The translations under genes and the position numbers were made by a program. The notes below the pieces were generated by a model. The model saw only the letters and a program-made list of their open reading frames with translations, searched no databases and was not told the origin of the DNA. 64,000 nucleotides of DNA. It comes from an uncultured Selenomonadaceae bacterium. GTDB lineage: Bacteria; Bacillota; Negativicutes; Selenomonadales; Selenomonadaceae. This document shows, piece by piece, positions 51,365 through 61,488 of the stretch (the stretch's first letter is position 1; each line of letters begins with the position of its first letter). Location: the NCBI GenBank assembly GCA_905234235.1, contig CAJOHN010000001.1, positions 1 to 64,000 on the forward strand, in the 5' to 3' direction.

Positions 51365-54300
51365 ATGGCGATGGTAATTAAAAACAACCTTGCGGCAATG
51401 GAAACGCTGAACATTTTAAATCAAAACAACAGCAAGCTCGGCAAGGCACTGGCAAAAGTCTCAAGCGGGCAGAAAATAAATTCTGCGGGCGACGACGCTT
51501 CGGGATTGGCGATTTCGGAGAGAATGCGCGTTCAACTGCGCGCTCTCGACCAAGACCAGCAAAACGTTCAAAACGGCGCATCTATGTTGAGGATTGCGGA
51601 GGGCGGCGTTCAAAATATCGTCGACACGATACGCAGCATGAAGGAACTCGCTATCGACGCCGCCAACGATTCCAACACCGACGAGGACAGGCGAGTTATT
51701 CAGAAGGAACTCAATCAACGAATTGCGACGATTAACGACGTGGCACTCGGTACGCAATTCAACGGCAAACGGCTAATCGACGGCACTTACGCGCAGAAAC
51801 TTGTAACCGAGACGAAAACAACCGGTTGGAAAGAGCCGCCGAAAACTTTTACTATGGTGCCCGGCAAAACTTACATCAAAACCGTTAATGCCGACGGTTC
51901 GCGAACTATCGTTGGTGAGAATGACGTTAAGAACATGACGCGCAGTTTTACGGGCGTCAACAGCAGTATCACTTCGCCGACAAGTTTAAAAGCCGGCGGC
52001 AGTAGTAGCTTTACGGCAGACATTGGATTTATCGGAACAAATTCAACGTGGAATTGGGCTAGTGCTTACCAAGACAAAAAATTTTCGGGGCAACAAACCT
52101 CCACAGTTTATTTTGAAGACACGCAAACAAATCCCTCCACGCCGCAACAAGTCATGAAAGCTTTTATGAAGTCTCTCGACGAGGCTACAACAAGCGGCTC
52201 AGATGTCCTCGACGAGGCGATAAATTATGCTACGGGCGGAACCATCACCGATAAAGCTGAACTCGTCAGCAACTTTATGCGCGATTTGAATGCCGCATCT
52301 TCTTACACAGATTTTCTAAGCGATAAGTGCGGAATAATTCTCGGCAACGCAGATACTGGCGCGATAACAGGTTCGGACGCGGGCGGCAGTACTACTAAAA
52401 CTGCTGAGAGTGTCGTTCCGGAAACTGTTGCCGTCACAAGTTGGGGGCTCCCGACAACCGGCTCCTCGACAACCATTGAAGGTTTGACTGTTAATTGGCC
52501 AACCGCCGGCGTAAGCGGAAGAGGTTTCACGGACGCGGAAAAACATATTCTTAAAGGCTTAAACTCGGACTGGATACAAAAAAGTTTGGCTTTGGTTCAA
52601 GAAAGTTACGGGCTTGACTTCACTTATTCCGACGCTTCGGTTAAAACTATCAACGTTAAGTTTGAGGAGAAAAACGATAACACTTTGGCTTATGTTAGCC
52701 ACAGCTACAACACCAGCACAGGTAAGGCAAGTTCTTTGAATTTAGTCGTGAACATGAAGTACTACAAGGACATTGACCCTAACAGCGAAGACGGCGCGTT
52801 GAATACGTCCAGCTCAATGTATCATCAAGCGGGCTACCTTGACAGGACGATTGCTCACGAATTTACTCACGCAGTCATGGCGGCGAATATTAATTATTTT
52901 TCCTCGTTGCCAATGTACATAAAGGAAGGCGCGGCGGAACTCGTTCACGGTATCGACGACGAACGCCAAACTAACATTGTAAATTTGTTGAATACAACTT
53001 CCGGCAAAACCAAGTTGCAAACCATTTTTAACAGCGGCGGCACTCAAGGCGATTCGGATCCTTATGCGGCGGGCTATGTGCTTTTGCGCTATCTTGCTAA
53101 GCAGGGAGCCGGAAACACAATTTCAAAGAGCGATACGGTTTACAACGACAGCTATACATCTTCCGTTCCCAAATCAAAAGAAACCGGCGTAGCAATTAAT
53201 TTCGCCGGTTCCGAATCTGCAGACGGTAGTGCTTTGACTTTCCCCGATTCTTTCGACGAACAGGGAATTACGATTTTATGCGGCGGTTGCGAGCAATACA
53301 TAAATATCGTTTTTGATAAGGACATGACTATCGGGCAAGGGACGCTTACAAGTACCCCGCTTAGTGATACTTCAACGAGGATGCGCAGAGATTATCGCGT
53401 TGGAATAGGCGGCGCGACTTCTACAGACGATTTGGCTAAAGCAATTTTCGAGGGCTTAAAAAATACATCGGGGCGCAGTACGAGCAAAGATATAACCGTC
53501 AAACACAGCGACGATTCAACTGAGGTTGTCTGCTTGGGAATTGATGAAACCCACAACGTCCGAATCGCTAAAAATCCGGATTATCCTTCCGGTAGCGGTT
53601 CGGAATATGTTTTTGTTAAGGAAAAAGATTTGGCAATGCTGTTTATTGATTCGGGTACGATTGAGGCGACGGGCGGCGCAGGCTCCAAAGATAACGCCCC
53701 TGAAGGTACCGTTCAACAAATGCTTGACAACAGCGGCAATAAAATCCTCGACGAAAACGGCAACCAAATCCCCTACATTCAAACGATTAAAGTTACTGAA
53801 GAGACTACGGTTAATCTTTGGGATCCGATTATAGAAACTGTAACCGAACGCGTCGGCACTCCGCTTGTCGTCCACAGCGGCACGCAAGCCGGACAATCCA
53901 CCAACCATTACATCAATAACATGCAAACTTCTGCTTTGACGGCGGGGCAAATTTTCGACGACAACGGCAACCTCATCAACTCCAACGACCGCGAACGTTA
54001 TAACGCCCTAAGCCATGATTCAACTAAGCAAGCCGAATGGTTGAGAACTTTAAACACGGTAGAGAATATGACGATTGACGACATTTCCGTTACGACCGTC
54101 GAGAATGCAAACCTCGCGATTAGAGTTTTGGACGGCGCATTGGAATATTCTCTCGACACCGCAACGACACTTGGCGCATATCTGCAACGTCTTGAAAGCA
54201 CGGAAAATAATATCGTCACGACGATTGAAAACACAACCGCTTCCGAGTCTGTGATTCGCGATGCCGATATGGCTAAGGAAATGACTAACTACACTAAGGC

Positions 54301-54382
54301 AAACGTTTTATTGCAAGCCGCGCAGTCTATGCTTTCGCAAGCCAATCAGAATCCCGCAAACGTTTTGAGTTTGTTAAGATAA
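51365..54382 (+). CDS. Flagellin with embedded zinc metallopeptidase (flagellinolysin type)
   Basis: This 1005-residue protein is about twice to three times normal flagellin size. Residues 1-145 are the conserved N-terminal D0/D1 (VIKNNLAAMETLNILNQNN, VSSGQKINSAGDDASGLAIS). Residues about 900-1005 are the matching C-terminal part, ending QAAQSMLSQANQNPANVLSLLR. The insertion holds a peptidase with HEFTH at 498-502 and EGAAELVHG 19 residues later (Glu521 or Glu525 as third zinc ligand), and a second unassigned domain at about 610-770. This is the layout of flagellinolysins, which form proteolytic filaments. The ATG has AAGGATG upstream. It abuts htpX end to end with no terminator. Confidence 0.9.
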   Translation: MAMVIKNNLAAMETLNILNQNNSKLGKALAKVSSGQKINSAGDDASGLAISERMRVQLRALDQDQQNVQNGASMLRIAEGGVQNIVDTIRSMKELAIDAANDSNTDEDRRVIQKELNQRIATINDVALGTQFNGKRLIDGTYAQKLVTETKTTGWKEPPKTFTMVPGKTYIKTVNADGSRTIVGENDVKNMTRSFTGVNSSITSPTSLKAGGSSSFTADIGFIGTNSTWNWASAYQDKKFSGQQTSTVYFEDTQTNPSTPQQVMKAFMKSLDEATTSGSDVLDEAINYATGGTITDKAELVSNFMRDLNAASSYTDFLSDKCGIILGNADTGAITGSDAGGSTTKTAESVVPETVAVTSWGLPTTGSSTTIEGLTVNWPTAGVSGRGFTDAEKHILKGLNSDWIQKSLALVQESYGLDFTYSDASVKTINVKFEEKNDNTLAYVSHSYNTSTGKASSLNLVVNMKYYKDIDPNSEDGALNTSSSMYHQAGYLDRTIAHEFTHAVMAANINYFSSLPMYIKEGAAELVHGIDDERQTNIVNLLNTTSGKTKLQTIFNSGGTQGDSDPYAAGYVLLRYLAKQGAGNTISKSDTVYNDSYTSSVPKSKETGVAINFAGSESADGSALTFPDSFDEQGITILCGGCEQYINIVFDKDMTIGQGTLTSTPLSDTSTRMRRDYRVGIGGATSTDDLAKAIFEGLKNTSGRSTSKDITVKHSDDSTEVVCLGIDETHNVRIAKNPDYPSGSGSEYVFVKEKDLAMLFIDSGTIEATGGAGSKDNAPEGTVQQMLDNSGNKILDENGNQIPYIQTIKVTEETTVNLWDPIIETVTERVGTPLVVHSGTQAGQSTNHYINNMQTSALTAGQIFDDNGNLINSNDRERYNALSHDSTKQAEWLRTLNTVENMTIDDISVTTVENANLAIRVLDGALEYSLDTATTLGAYLQRLESTENNIVTTIENTTASESVIRDADMAKEMTNYTKANVLLQAAQSMLSQANQNPANVLSLLR

Positions 54383-55249
54383 TCAGCCGAGCAAATGCAT
54401 TTCGCGAGCCTGTTCGCGCAAGTGAGCAATTCTATCGTCGGTGGAGGGGTGCGTCGAAAATAAATTCTTCAAAACTTTTTTGGAGTTCTCCAGCGGATTG
54501 ATAATGAACATGTGCGCGGTAGCAGTTCCGGCTTGCGGCATGGGCGCGTGGTTTTTAGCGTACAGTTCGATTTTATCAAGCGCATTGGCTAAGTACATCG
54601 GGTTGCCGCAAATTTCTCCGCCGGTTTTATCAGCGTCATATTCCCGCGAACGAGACACGGCAAGTTGAATCAGCGAGGCGGCAATCGGAGCAATAATAAT
54701 CGTCGCCAACGTCCCGATAAGCCCGCCGTTATCATCTTCGGAACGCGTGCCGAGAATCGCGCCCCATTGAACGATATTCGCAACCATCGAGATAACGCCC
54801 GCCATAGCCGCCGCAATCGTCCCGATTAAAATGTCGCGGTGTTTGACGTGAGCCAATTCGTGACCGAGTACGCCGGAAAGTTCATTGTAATCAAGAGTTT
54901 TCATAAGCCCCGTCGTGACGGCAACTGCCGCATGATCGGGGTTTCTTCCTGTCGCGAAGGCGTTGGGAACTTCAGTATTAATCACGTAGACGCGCGGCAT
55001 CGGCAAATCTGCATTCTTCGCGAGCTTTTCAATAATCCCGTAGAGTTGCGGCGCGTCTTTATCGGAAACTTCGCGGGCGTCGTAACTTTTGAGAACAATC
55101 GAATCGCTGAACCAGTAAGTAAAAAAATTCATAACGATACCAATTAACAACATAATCATCGCGAACGAGTGCCCACCAATCAAACCGCCGACCGCTACCA
55201 TTAAACCCGTCAGCAACGCCATAAGTACAAATGTCTTGAAAATGTTCAT
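54383..55249 (-). CDS. htpX: HtpX zinc metalloprotease
   Basis: This 288-residue membrane protease of family M48 takes part in quality control of membrane proteins. The zinc motif is VLGHELAHVKHRD near residue 130, with the third ligand Glu in SRSREYDADKTGG. Four hydrophobic segments are at about 5-25, 30-50, 145-170 and 185-205. ATG 55249 has GAGGAGG 9 bases upstream; longer in-frame starts reach into the divergent promoter and are not used. Its stop codon directly follows that of the convergent flagellin gene. Confidence 0.94.
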   Translation of the reverse strand: MNIFKTFVLMALLTGLMVAVGGLIGGHSFAMIMLLIGIVMNFFTYWFSDSIVLKSYDAREVSDKDAPQLYGIIEKLAKNADLPMPRVYVINTEVPNAFATGRNPDHAAVAVTTGLMKTLDYNELSGVLGHELAHVKHRDILIGTIAAAMAGVISMVANIVQWGAILGTRSEDDNGGLIGTLATIIIAPIAASLIQLAVSRSREYDADKTGGEICGNPMYLANALDKIELYAKNHAPMPQAGTATAHMFIINPLENSKKVLKNLFSTHPSTDDRIAHLREQAREMHLLG

Positions 55250-55271
55250 GGTAAATCCTCCTCTCGTGCAG

Positions 55272-55300
55272 ATTATAAAATCGAACGTGACTTTAAGCAA
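55272..55300 (-). promoter_or_regulatory. htpX promoter
   Basis: On the minus strand TTGCTT (55295-55300) and TATAAT (55272-55277) are 17 bases apart, about 23 bases before the htpX start. Confidence 0.7.
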
Positions 55301-55357
55301 GCCTTTTGAATACTTGAATACATTGCCGAAAAACTTTTCTAAACGTTGCCGAACGGT

Positions 55358-55370
55358 TATAATCTGCGCG
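55358..55370 (+). promoter_or_regulatory. -10 box followed directly by CTGCGCGG, aminotransferase gene
   Basis: TATAAT (55358-55363) runs straight into CTGCGCGG (the T is shared context), 38 bases before the start at 55401. A poor TTTTCT is at the -35 place. Confidence 0.5.
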
Positions 55371-55400
55371 GACAAAAAAATTTTGGGAGGCTTTTAAAAT

Positions 55401-56621
55401 ATGACAGCAACACACGCGGCAGGCAGGAAGCTCAAGGATGCAATCTTCGACGCAAATCAGGCTTGCAACGAGGCGATAAAAATTCACGGTAAAGATAAAG
55501 TTACCAACGCGACAATCGGCGTCGTGCTCGACGAGGAGGGCAAGCTCGCGACTCTCCCGACTGTAGAAAAAATTTTCCGCTCAATGGAATTCTCGGAACT
55601 TGTCGCCTACGCGCCGATTTCCGGACTCCCCGCTTACTTGGACACAGTAATTGATTTAGCCTTCGCAGATAACAAGCCCGAAGGATTTTTTGGAGCGGTT
55701 GCGACGGCTGGCGGTACTGGAGCGATTCATCATGCCATTGCCAACTACGCCGAACGCGGCGACGCAGTCTTGACTTCCGATTGGCGTTGGGGTACTTACG
55801 ATATTATCTGCAACGAAACCGGCAAACGCCTCGAAACTTTTAAGCTCTTCGACGACGCGCTGAATTTTAACATCAACGATTTCGCGGTTAAGGTCGACGC
55901 GCTCCTTAAGAAACAAAAATCTTTGCTCGTGATTCTTAACACGCCCGCGCATAATCCGACCGGCTACGCGCTCAGTTCCGACGAATGGGATAAAGTCCTC
56001 GACGTGATTAAGGCGCAAGCTTCGACGGGTAAAAAAATTTCGTTGCTTGTCGATATTGCTTACATTGATTTTGCCGGCGAGAAAAATTCTACGCGAGCCT
56101 TCATGAAGAAATTCAACGACTTGCCCGAAAATATTTTTGTGATGATAGCGTTCAGCATGTCGAAGAGCTACACTTTCTACGGGCAACGGACGGGCGCATT
56201 AATCGGCGTGTCATCGAGCGAAAAAATCATCGACGAATTTAAAAACGTCAGCAAATATTCTTGTCGCGCCGCGTGGAGCAATGTTAATCGCGGAGCTCAA
56301 GCTTTACTCGTCAAACTCGCCGCCGATAAAGATATTCAGCCGATTTACGAGGCGGAGCGCAGTGAACTTTATCAAATGGTTAAACGCCGCGCAGATGTTT
56401 TCGTCGAAGAGGCTAAAGCTTGCGGCTTGCGAGTCGTGCCTTACAAGGGCGGATTTTTTATCGCTGTGCCCGCCGATAATCCTGCCGCCGTCTGCCAAAA
56501 ACTTCATGACGATTTAATTTTTGCCGTCCCGTTGAAGTTGGGAATTAGAGTTGCGGCTTGTTCGACTTCGCTTGAGAAAATGCACGGCGTCGCTGAAAAA
56601 ATTCTCCACGCCATGCGATAA
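55401..56621 (+). CDS. PLP-dependent aminotransferase, class I (aromatic/aspartate type)
   Basis: This 406-residue fold-type I enzyme has the PLP lysine in AFSMSKSYTFYGQRTGALIG, with the conserved Arg, and LNTPAHNPTGYALS and DIAYIDFAG. The C-terminal part has RVVPYKGGFFIAVP and LGIRVAACSTS with the carboxylate-binding Arg. It transfers amino groups between amino acids and oxo acids; the exact pair is unclear, but the sequence is closest to the aspartate/aromatic group. The ATG at 55401 has GGGAGG 10 bases upstream. It is a single gene, with a tRNA-Ala gene behind it. Confidence 0.88.
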   Translation: MTATHAAGRKLKDAIFDANQACNEAIKIHGKDKVTNATIGVVLDEEGKLATLPTVEKIFRSMEFSELVAYAPISGLPAYLDTVIDLAFADNKPEGFFGAVATAGGTGAIHHAIANYAERGDAVLTSDWRWGTYDIICNETGKRLETFKLFDDALNFNINDFAVKVDALLKKQKSLLVILNTPAHNPTGYALSSDEWDKVLDVIKAQASTGKKISLLVDIAYIDFAGEKNSTRAFMKKFNDLPENIFVMIAFSMSKSYTFYGQRTGALIGVSSSEKIIDEFKNVSKYSCRAAWSNVNRGAQALLVKLAADKDIQPIYEAERSELYQMVKRRADVFVEEAKACGLRVVPYKGGFFIAVPADNPAAVCQKLHDDLIFAVPLKLGIRVAACSTSLEKMHGVAEKILHAMR

Positions 56622-56632
56622 AGAAATTTTTC

Positions 56633-56661
56633 TTGACAAAGGGCAATAAATGATTTAAGAT
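56633..56661 (+). promoter_or_regulatory. tRNA-Ala promoter
   Basis: TTGACA (56633-56638) and TAAGAT (56656-56661) are 17 bases apart, 14 bases before the tRNA. Confidence 0.75.
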
Positions 56662-56675
56662 AGCCGCGTTTCAAA

Positions 56676-56751
56676 GGGGGCGTAGCTCAGCTGGGAGAGC
56701 GTTTGACTGGCAGTCAAGAGGTCAGGGGTTCGATCCCCCTCGTCTCCACCA
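56676..56751 (+). tRNA. tRNA-Ala(GGC)
   Basis: The 76-base cloverleaf is complete. The acceptor stem GGGGGCG pairs with CGTCTCC and includes the G3-U70 pair that identifies tRNA-Ala. The D arm has AGCTCAGCTGGGAGAGC, the anticodon arm TTTGA-CTGGCAG-TCAAG has anticodon GGC (56709-56711), and the T loop has GGTTCGATCCC. The CCA end is encoded (56749-56751). Confidence 0.97.
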
Positions 56752-56791
56752 AGTAGAAAATTCCTGCTTGAAGGCGATTCATAAAGGAAGA

Positions 56792-56826
56792 ACGTACCGC
56801 GTCAAACTCGCGGGCGTTTTTCTTTT
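56792..56826 (+). terminator. Terminator behind tRNA-Ala
   Basis: ACGTACCGCG pairs imperfectly with CGCGGGCGT, followed by T-rich sequence. Confidence 0.65.
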
Positions 56827-56827
56827 G

Positions 56828-58935
<2,108 letters not shown>

Positions 58936-58947
58936 ATAAAAAAAAAT

Positions 58948-58977
58948 CTCCCGTTGGAAAATCGGCGGGAGTTTTTT
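58948..58977 (+). terminator. gyrB terminator
   Basis: CTCCCGTTGG pairs with TCGGCGGGAG around AAAA, followed by six T. Confidence 0.88.
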
Positions 58978-58991
58978 ATTGCGGGATAGGA

Positions 58992-59306
58992 TTAATCTTC
59001 GTCAATCGGCGCACGAGATTTGCGTTGATACTTCGTGTGATAATGGACGACGTAAACGCCCTTGCCCGTGACGTGGCGAATGTCATCTACGTAACAAAAT
59101 TGGCGCGTCTTGGGGTAAACGAGAATATCGCCCTCCAAAATCTCTTGATAATCTGGCATGATTAGTACGCTGTCGGTCTCGCTGAAAGAAGCATCGATAA
59201 GCGGCTCGATAACGCGATTGTTGCGCACGGGCACGAAAACATTCGGCTTGAGCTTGGAAGCTCCCTCGAAGTACTGGTCTAATACGATCTTTAAATTGGC
59301 GTCCAT
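58992..59306 (-). CDS. Hypothetical protein, 104 residues
   Basis: I do not recognise this small soluble protein. It has no signal peptide, membrane segment or Cys motif (a single Cys). A mix of beta strands is likely: VFVPVRNNRVIEP, SVLIMPDYQEILEGDILVYP, FCYVDDIRHVTGKGVYVVHYH, and a basic-then-acidic tail. The codon pattern is like its neighbours and GGGAGG lies 8 bases before the ATG, so it is a real gene. It lies 47 bases downstream of the FtsZ-like gene on the same strand, with a possible terminator between. Confidence 0.7.
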   Translation of the reverse strand: MDANLKIVLDQYFEGASKLKPNVFVPVRNNRVIEPLIDASFSETDSVLIMPDYQEILEGDILVYPKTRQFCYVDDIRHVTGKGVYVVHYHTKYQRKSRAPIDED

Positions 59307-59335
59307 TGCACTGCCTCCCTTTGGATTGATTTTAT

Positions 59336-59369
59336 AAAAACCGCCGCCCCCGATTAAAAGGAAGCGACG
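59336..59369 (-). terminator. Possible terminator behind the FtsZ-like gene
   Basis: On the minus strand CGTCGC pairs with GCGGCG (one G-U) around a long loop, followed by five T. It overlaps the end of the coding sequence. Confidence 0.4.
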
Positions 59370-60163
59370 AGTAAAAATTTCACTTTGTCAACAAGCCAAT
59401 CGTCGATTGAAAAGCCGAATAAAATTTCTGCCTTAGGCGCGTGGCGTTTTAACAGGTTGGAAAGTTTTTGCGCCTCTTCCAATGATAAATTTCCTTTTGC
59501 GGCTGTCACGTTGAATAAAATTTTAGTGGCGGCTTTGAAATTTTCTGCGGAGTTTTCTGCGTGTTCGATGGCGGCTTTCGCGGCTTTGACGGCGGCATTT
59601 TTACCGTCGCGCTCGCCGTAGCTGACAATCGCCCCGCTGTCTTTGATGACTTCAGAAATCATTTCAACATCAATCTTCGGCTGACCGGGCAACGTCACTG
59701 CCTCAATAAAATTTTGCACAACCTTAGCGGAATCAAATTCAAAATTTTTACTCGGCAACTTTATCAGCGCGTCGAAAATAATTTCGTCCTCCGCGTCCTC
59801 GAAATCACCGCCTGCAATAAAAATTACTGGCACGCCGACTTTCTTAGCGCAGTGAGCGGCAAGCGCGACAACTTTAACATTTTCCCAAACCTCGTCCGCC
59901 ACAATAAAAATCATCTCACTGCCGCGCAGATTCTCCGTCAAAATTTCTTCGTCGTTTTTATCAAGCAGTCTGAACTTGTGAATCGCGTTGCAACCGTCAA
60001 GATTTTTAACGTCGTGCCTGTCGACCGCGATAAAATTCACGCCGGATAAATTTTTTTCCAGCATACAATTCAGAGCCGTAAGCCCGCCCGATAAATTTCC
60101 TTTGGTGTTGATGCCGACAACTTTAACCTTGACAAAACGATTTTCAAAAGTACCTCCCAGCAC
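59354..60163 (-). CDS. Degenerate FtsZ-like protein (FtsZ paralogue)
   Basis: This 269-residue protein aligns with FtsZ encoded just upstream. KVKVVGI matches KIKVIGI, ALNCMLEKNLSGVNFIAVD matches [31 protein letters not shown] matches [12 protein letters not shown], and the C-terminal NAAVKAAKAAIE and AEILFGFSIDDWLVDKVKFLLVAS match the second domain. The GTP signature loop GGGTGTG of FtsZ is replaced by DEVWENVK (91-98), and the T7 motif NLDFADV by KIDVEMI, keeping the first Asp but not the second. The central helix region is shortened and no C-terminal linker or peptide is present. The start is GTG 60163, 9 bases after AGGAGA. It probably cannot hydrolyse GTP. Confidence 0.85.
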   Translation of the reverse strand: MLGGTFENRFVKVKVVGINTKGNLSGGLTALNCMLEKNLSGVNFIAVDRHDVKNLDGCNAIHKFRLLDKNDEEILTENLRGSEMIFIVADEVWENVKVVALAAHCAKKVGVPVIFIAGGDFEDAEDEIIFDALIKLPSKNFEFDSAKVVQNFIEAVTLPGQPKIDVEMISEVIKDSGAIVSYGERDGKNAAVKAAKAAIEHAENSAENFKAATKILFNVTAAKGNLSLEEAQKLSNLLKRHAPKAEILFGFSIDDWLVDKVKFLLVASF

Positions 60164-60169
60164 GGAACG

Positions 60170-61345
60170 TCATCTCCTGTTGCGTCTGTTGAAAAAGTCC
60201 GGAATTATATTAGGGAAAGGATTTCTTGGATTCGGTTGCGGCTCTTCCTGCTTAGGTTGCGCGGTGCGATTATACGGCGGCGGCTCTTGAATCGGCTGAT
60301 TGTATTGCTGAGATTTTTGATTCGACGGAGTAGGCGGCGGATAAAATTTTGTTGGAGGGATTTCTTTTTCGACGGGTTCCGAATCTTCATCGCCAAAGCG
60401 CGTAGCAATAATCGTAACAACAATGGTATCGCCGAGCGAATCGTCAACGCTGACGCCCCAAATAATTTCTGCGTCGGGATGAGCCGCCTCTTGAACTGTC
60501 GTTGACGCCTCGTTGACTTGAATCATCGACAACGAATCTTGCGCGCCCATGAAGTTCAATAAAATTCCGCGAGCACTGTCGACGCTGGTTTCAAGGAGCG
60601 GCGAGGCAATGGCTTTCTTAACGGCTTCGACTGCGGCATTATCGCCCGACGCTTCGCCGACGCCCATTAACGCCGAGCCCGCATTGTTCATAATCGACTG
60701 AACGTCCGCGAAGTCCAAATTGATGACGCCCGGCACCGCGATTAAATCCGAAATGCCCTTGACGCCTTGACGCAAAATATCATCGGCTATCACGAACGCT
60801 TTAGTCATCGGCGTTTTCTTATCGACGACCTGCAACAATCTATCGTTCGGGATTGTGATAATCGCGTCGACATTCTTTTTGAGTTTCTCGATACCCATGT
60901 CGGCATTTTTTTTACGCTTGGGACCTTCAAAGGTAAACGGTCTTGTGACGACGGCGACGGTTAGCGCGTTGACTTCGCGAGCACATTCAGCGACGACGGG
61001 AGCCGCACCAGTTCCGGTACCGCCGCCCATGCCTGCCGTGATGAATACCATATCCGAACCGCGCAGAGCTTCCAGAATATCATTGCGACTTTCCTGCGCG
61101 GCGCGTTCGCCGATTTCGGGGCGAGCTCCGGCACCAAGTCCGCGAGTAAGTTTTTCGCCGATTTGCATTCTCTTGGGCGATTTGCTCATAAGCAAGGCTT
61201 GCGAATCGGTATTAACCGCTATGAACTCTACGCCCTCCAATCCCGATTCTATCATTCTGTTTACGGCGTTGGAGCCGCCGCCGCCTATGCCGATTACTTT
61301 TATCTTCGCGAATTGGTCTAACGTATTCTCGTCGAATTCAAACAT
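60170..61345 (-). CDS. ftsZ: Cell division protein FtsZ
   Basis: FtsZ is the tubulin-like GTPase that forms the division ring. The 391-residue protein has [14 protein letters not shown], the GTP signature GGGTGTG (107-113), the T7 loop NLDFADV (209-215) with both Asp, and the second domain to about residue 318. A Pro/Gln-rich linker of about 55 residues leads to the C-terminal peptide [12 protein letters not shown], which should bind FtsA or SepF. ftsA, ftsQ and the mur genes are not adjacent. The only close partner is the FtsZ-like gene, 6 bases downstream. Confidence 0.97.
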   Translation of the reverse strand: MFEFDENTLDQFAKIKVIGIGGGGSNAVNRMIESGLEGVEFIAVNTDSQALLMSKSPKRMQIGEKLTRGLGAGARPEIGERAAQESRNDILEALRGSDMVFITAGMGGGTGTGAAPVVAECAREVNALTVAVVTRPFTFEGPKRKKNADMGIEKLKKNVDAIITIPNDRLLQVVDKKTPMTKAFVIADDILRQGVKGISDLIAVPGVINLDFADVQSIMNNAGSALMGVGEASGDNAAVEAVKKAIASPLLETSVDSARGILLNFMGAQDSLSMIQVNEASTTVQEAAHPDAEIIWGVSVDDSLGDTIVVTIIATRFGDEDSEPVEKEIPPTKFYPPPTPSNQKSQQYNQPIQEPPPYNRTAQPKQEEPQPNPRNPFPNIIPDFFNRRNRR

Positions 61346-61440
61346 ATGCTTTCCCCCCGTGAAAAAAATTTCTACGTAAGCTTTGCAAGTTTAGCATAGG
61401 TTACTGAAAAAACTTTGTAACGTTTAGGAAATTTGACGGC

Positions 61441-61469
61441 TTGCCCAATTTAAATGGCTCTTGTAAAAT
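61441..61469 (+). promoter_or_regulatory. topB promoter
   Basis: TTGCCC (61441-61446) and TAAAAT (61464-61469) are 17 bases apart, 20 bases before the start. Confidence 0.55.
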
Positions 61470-61488
61470 GTTAGCGAGGTGAATTGCT

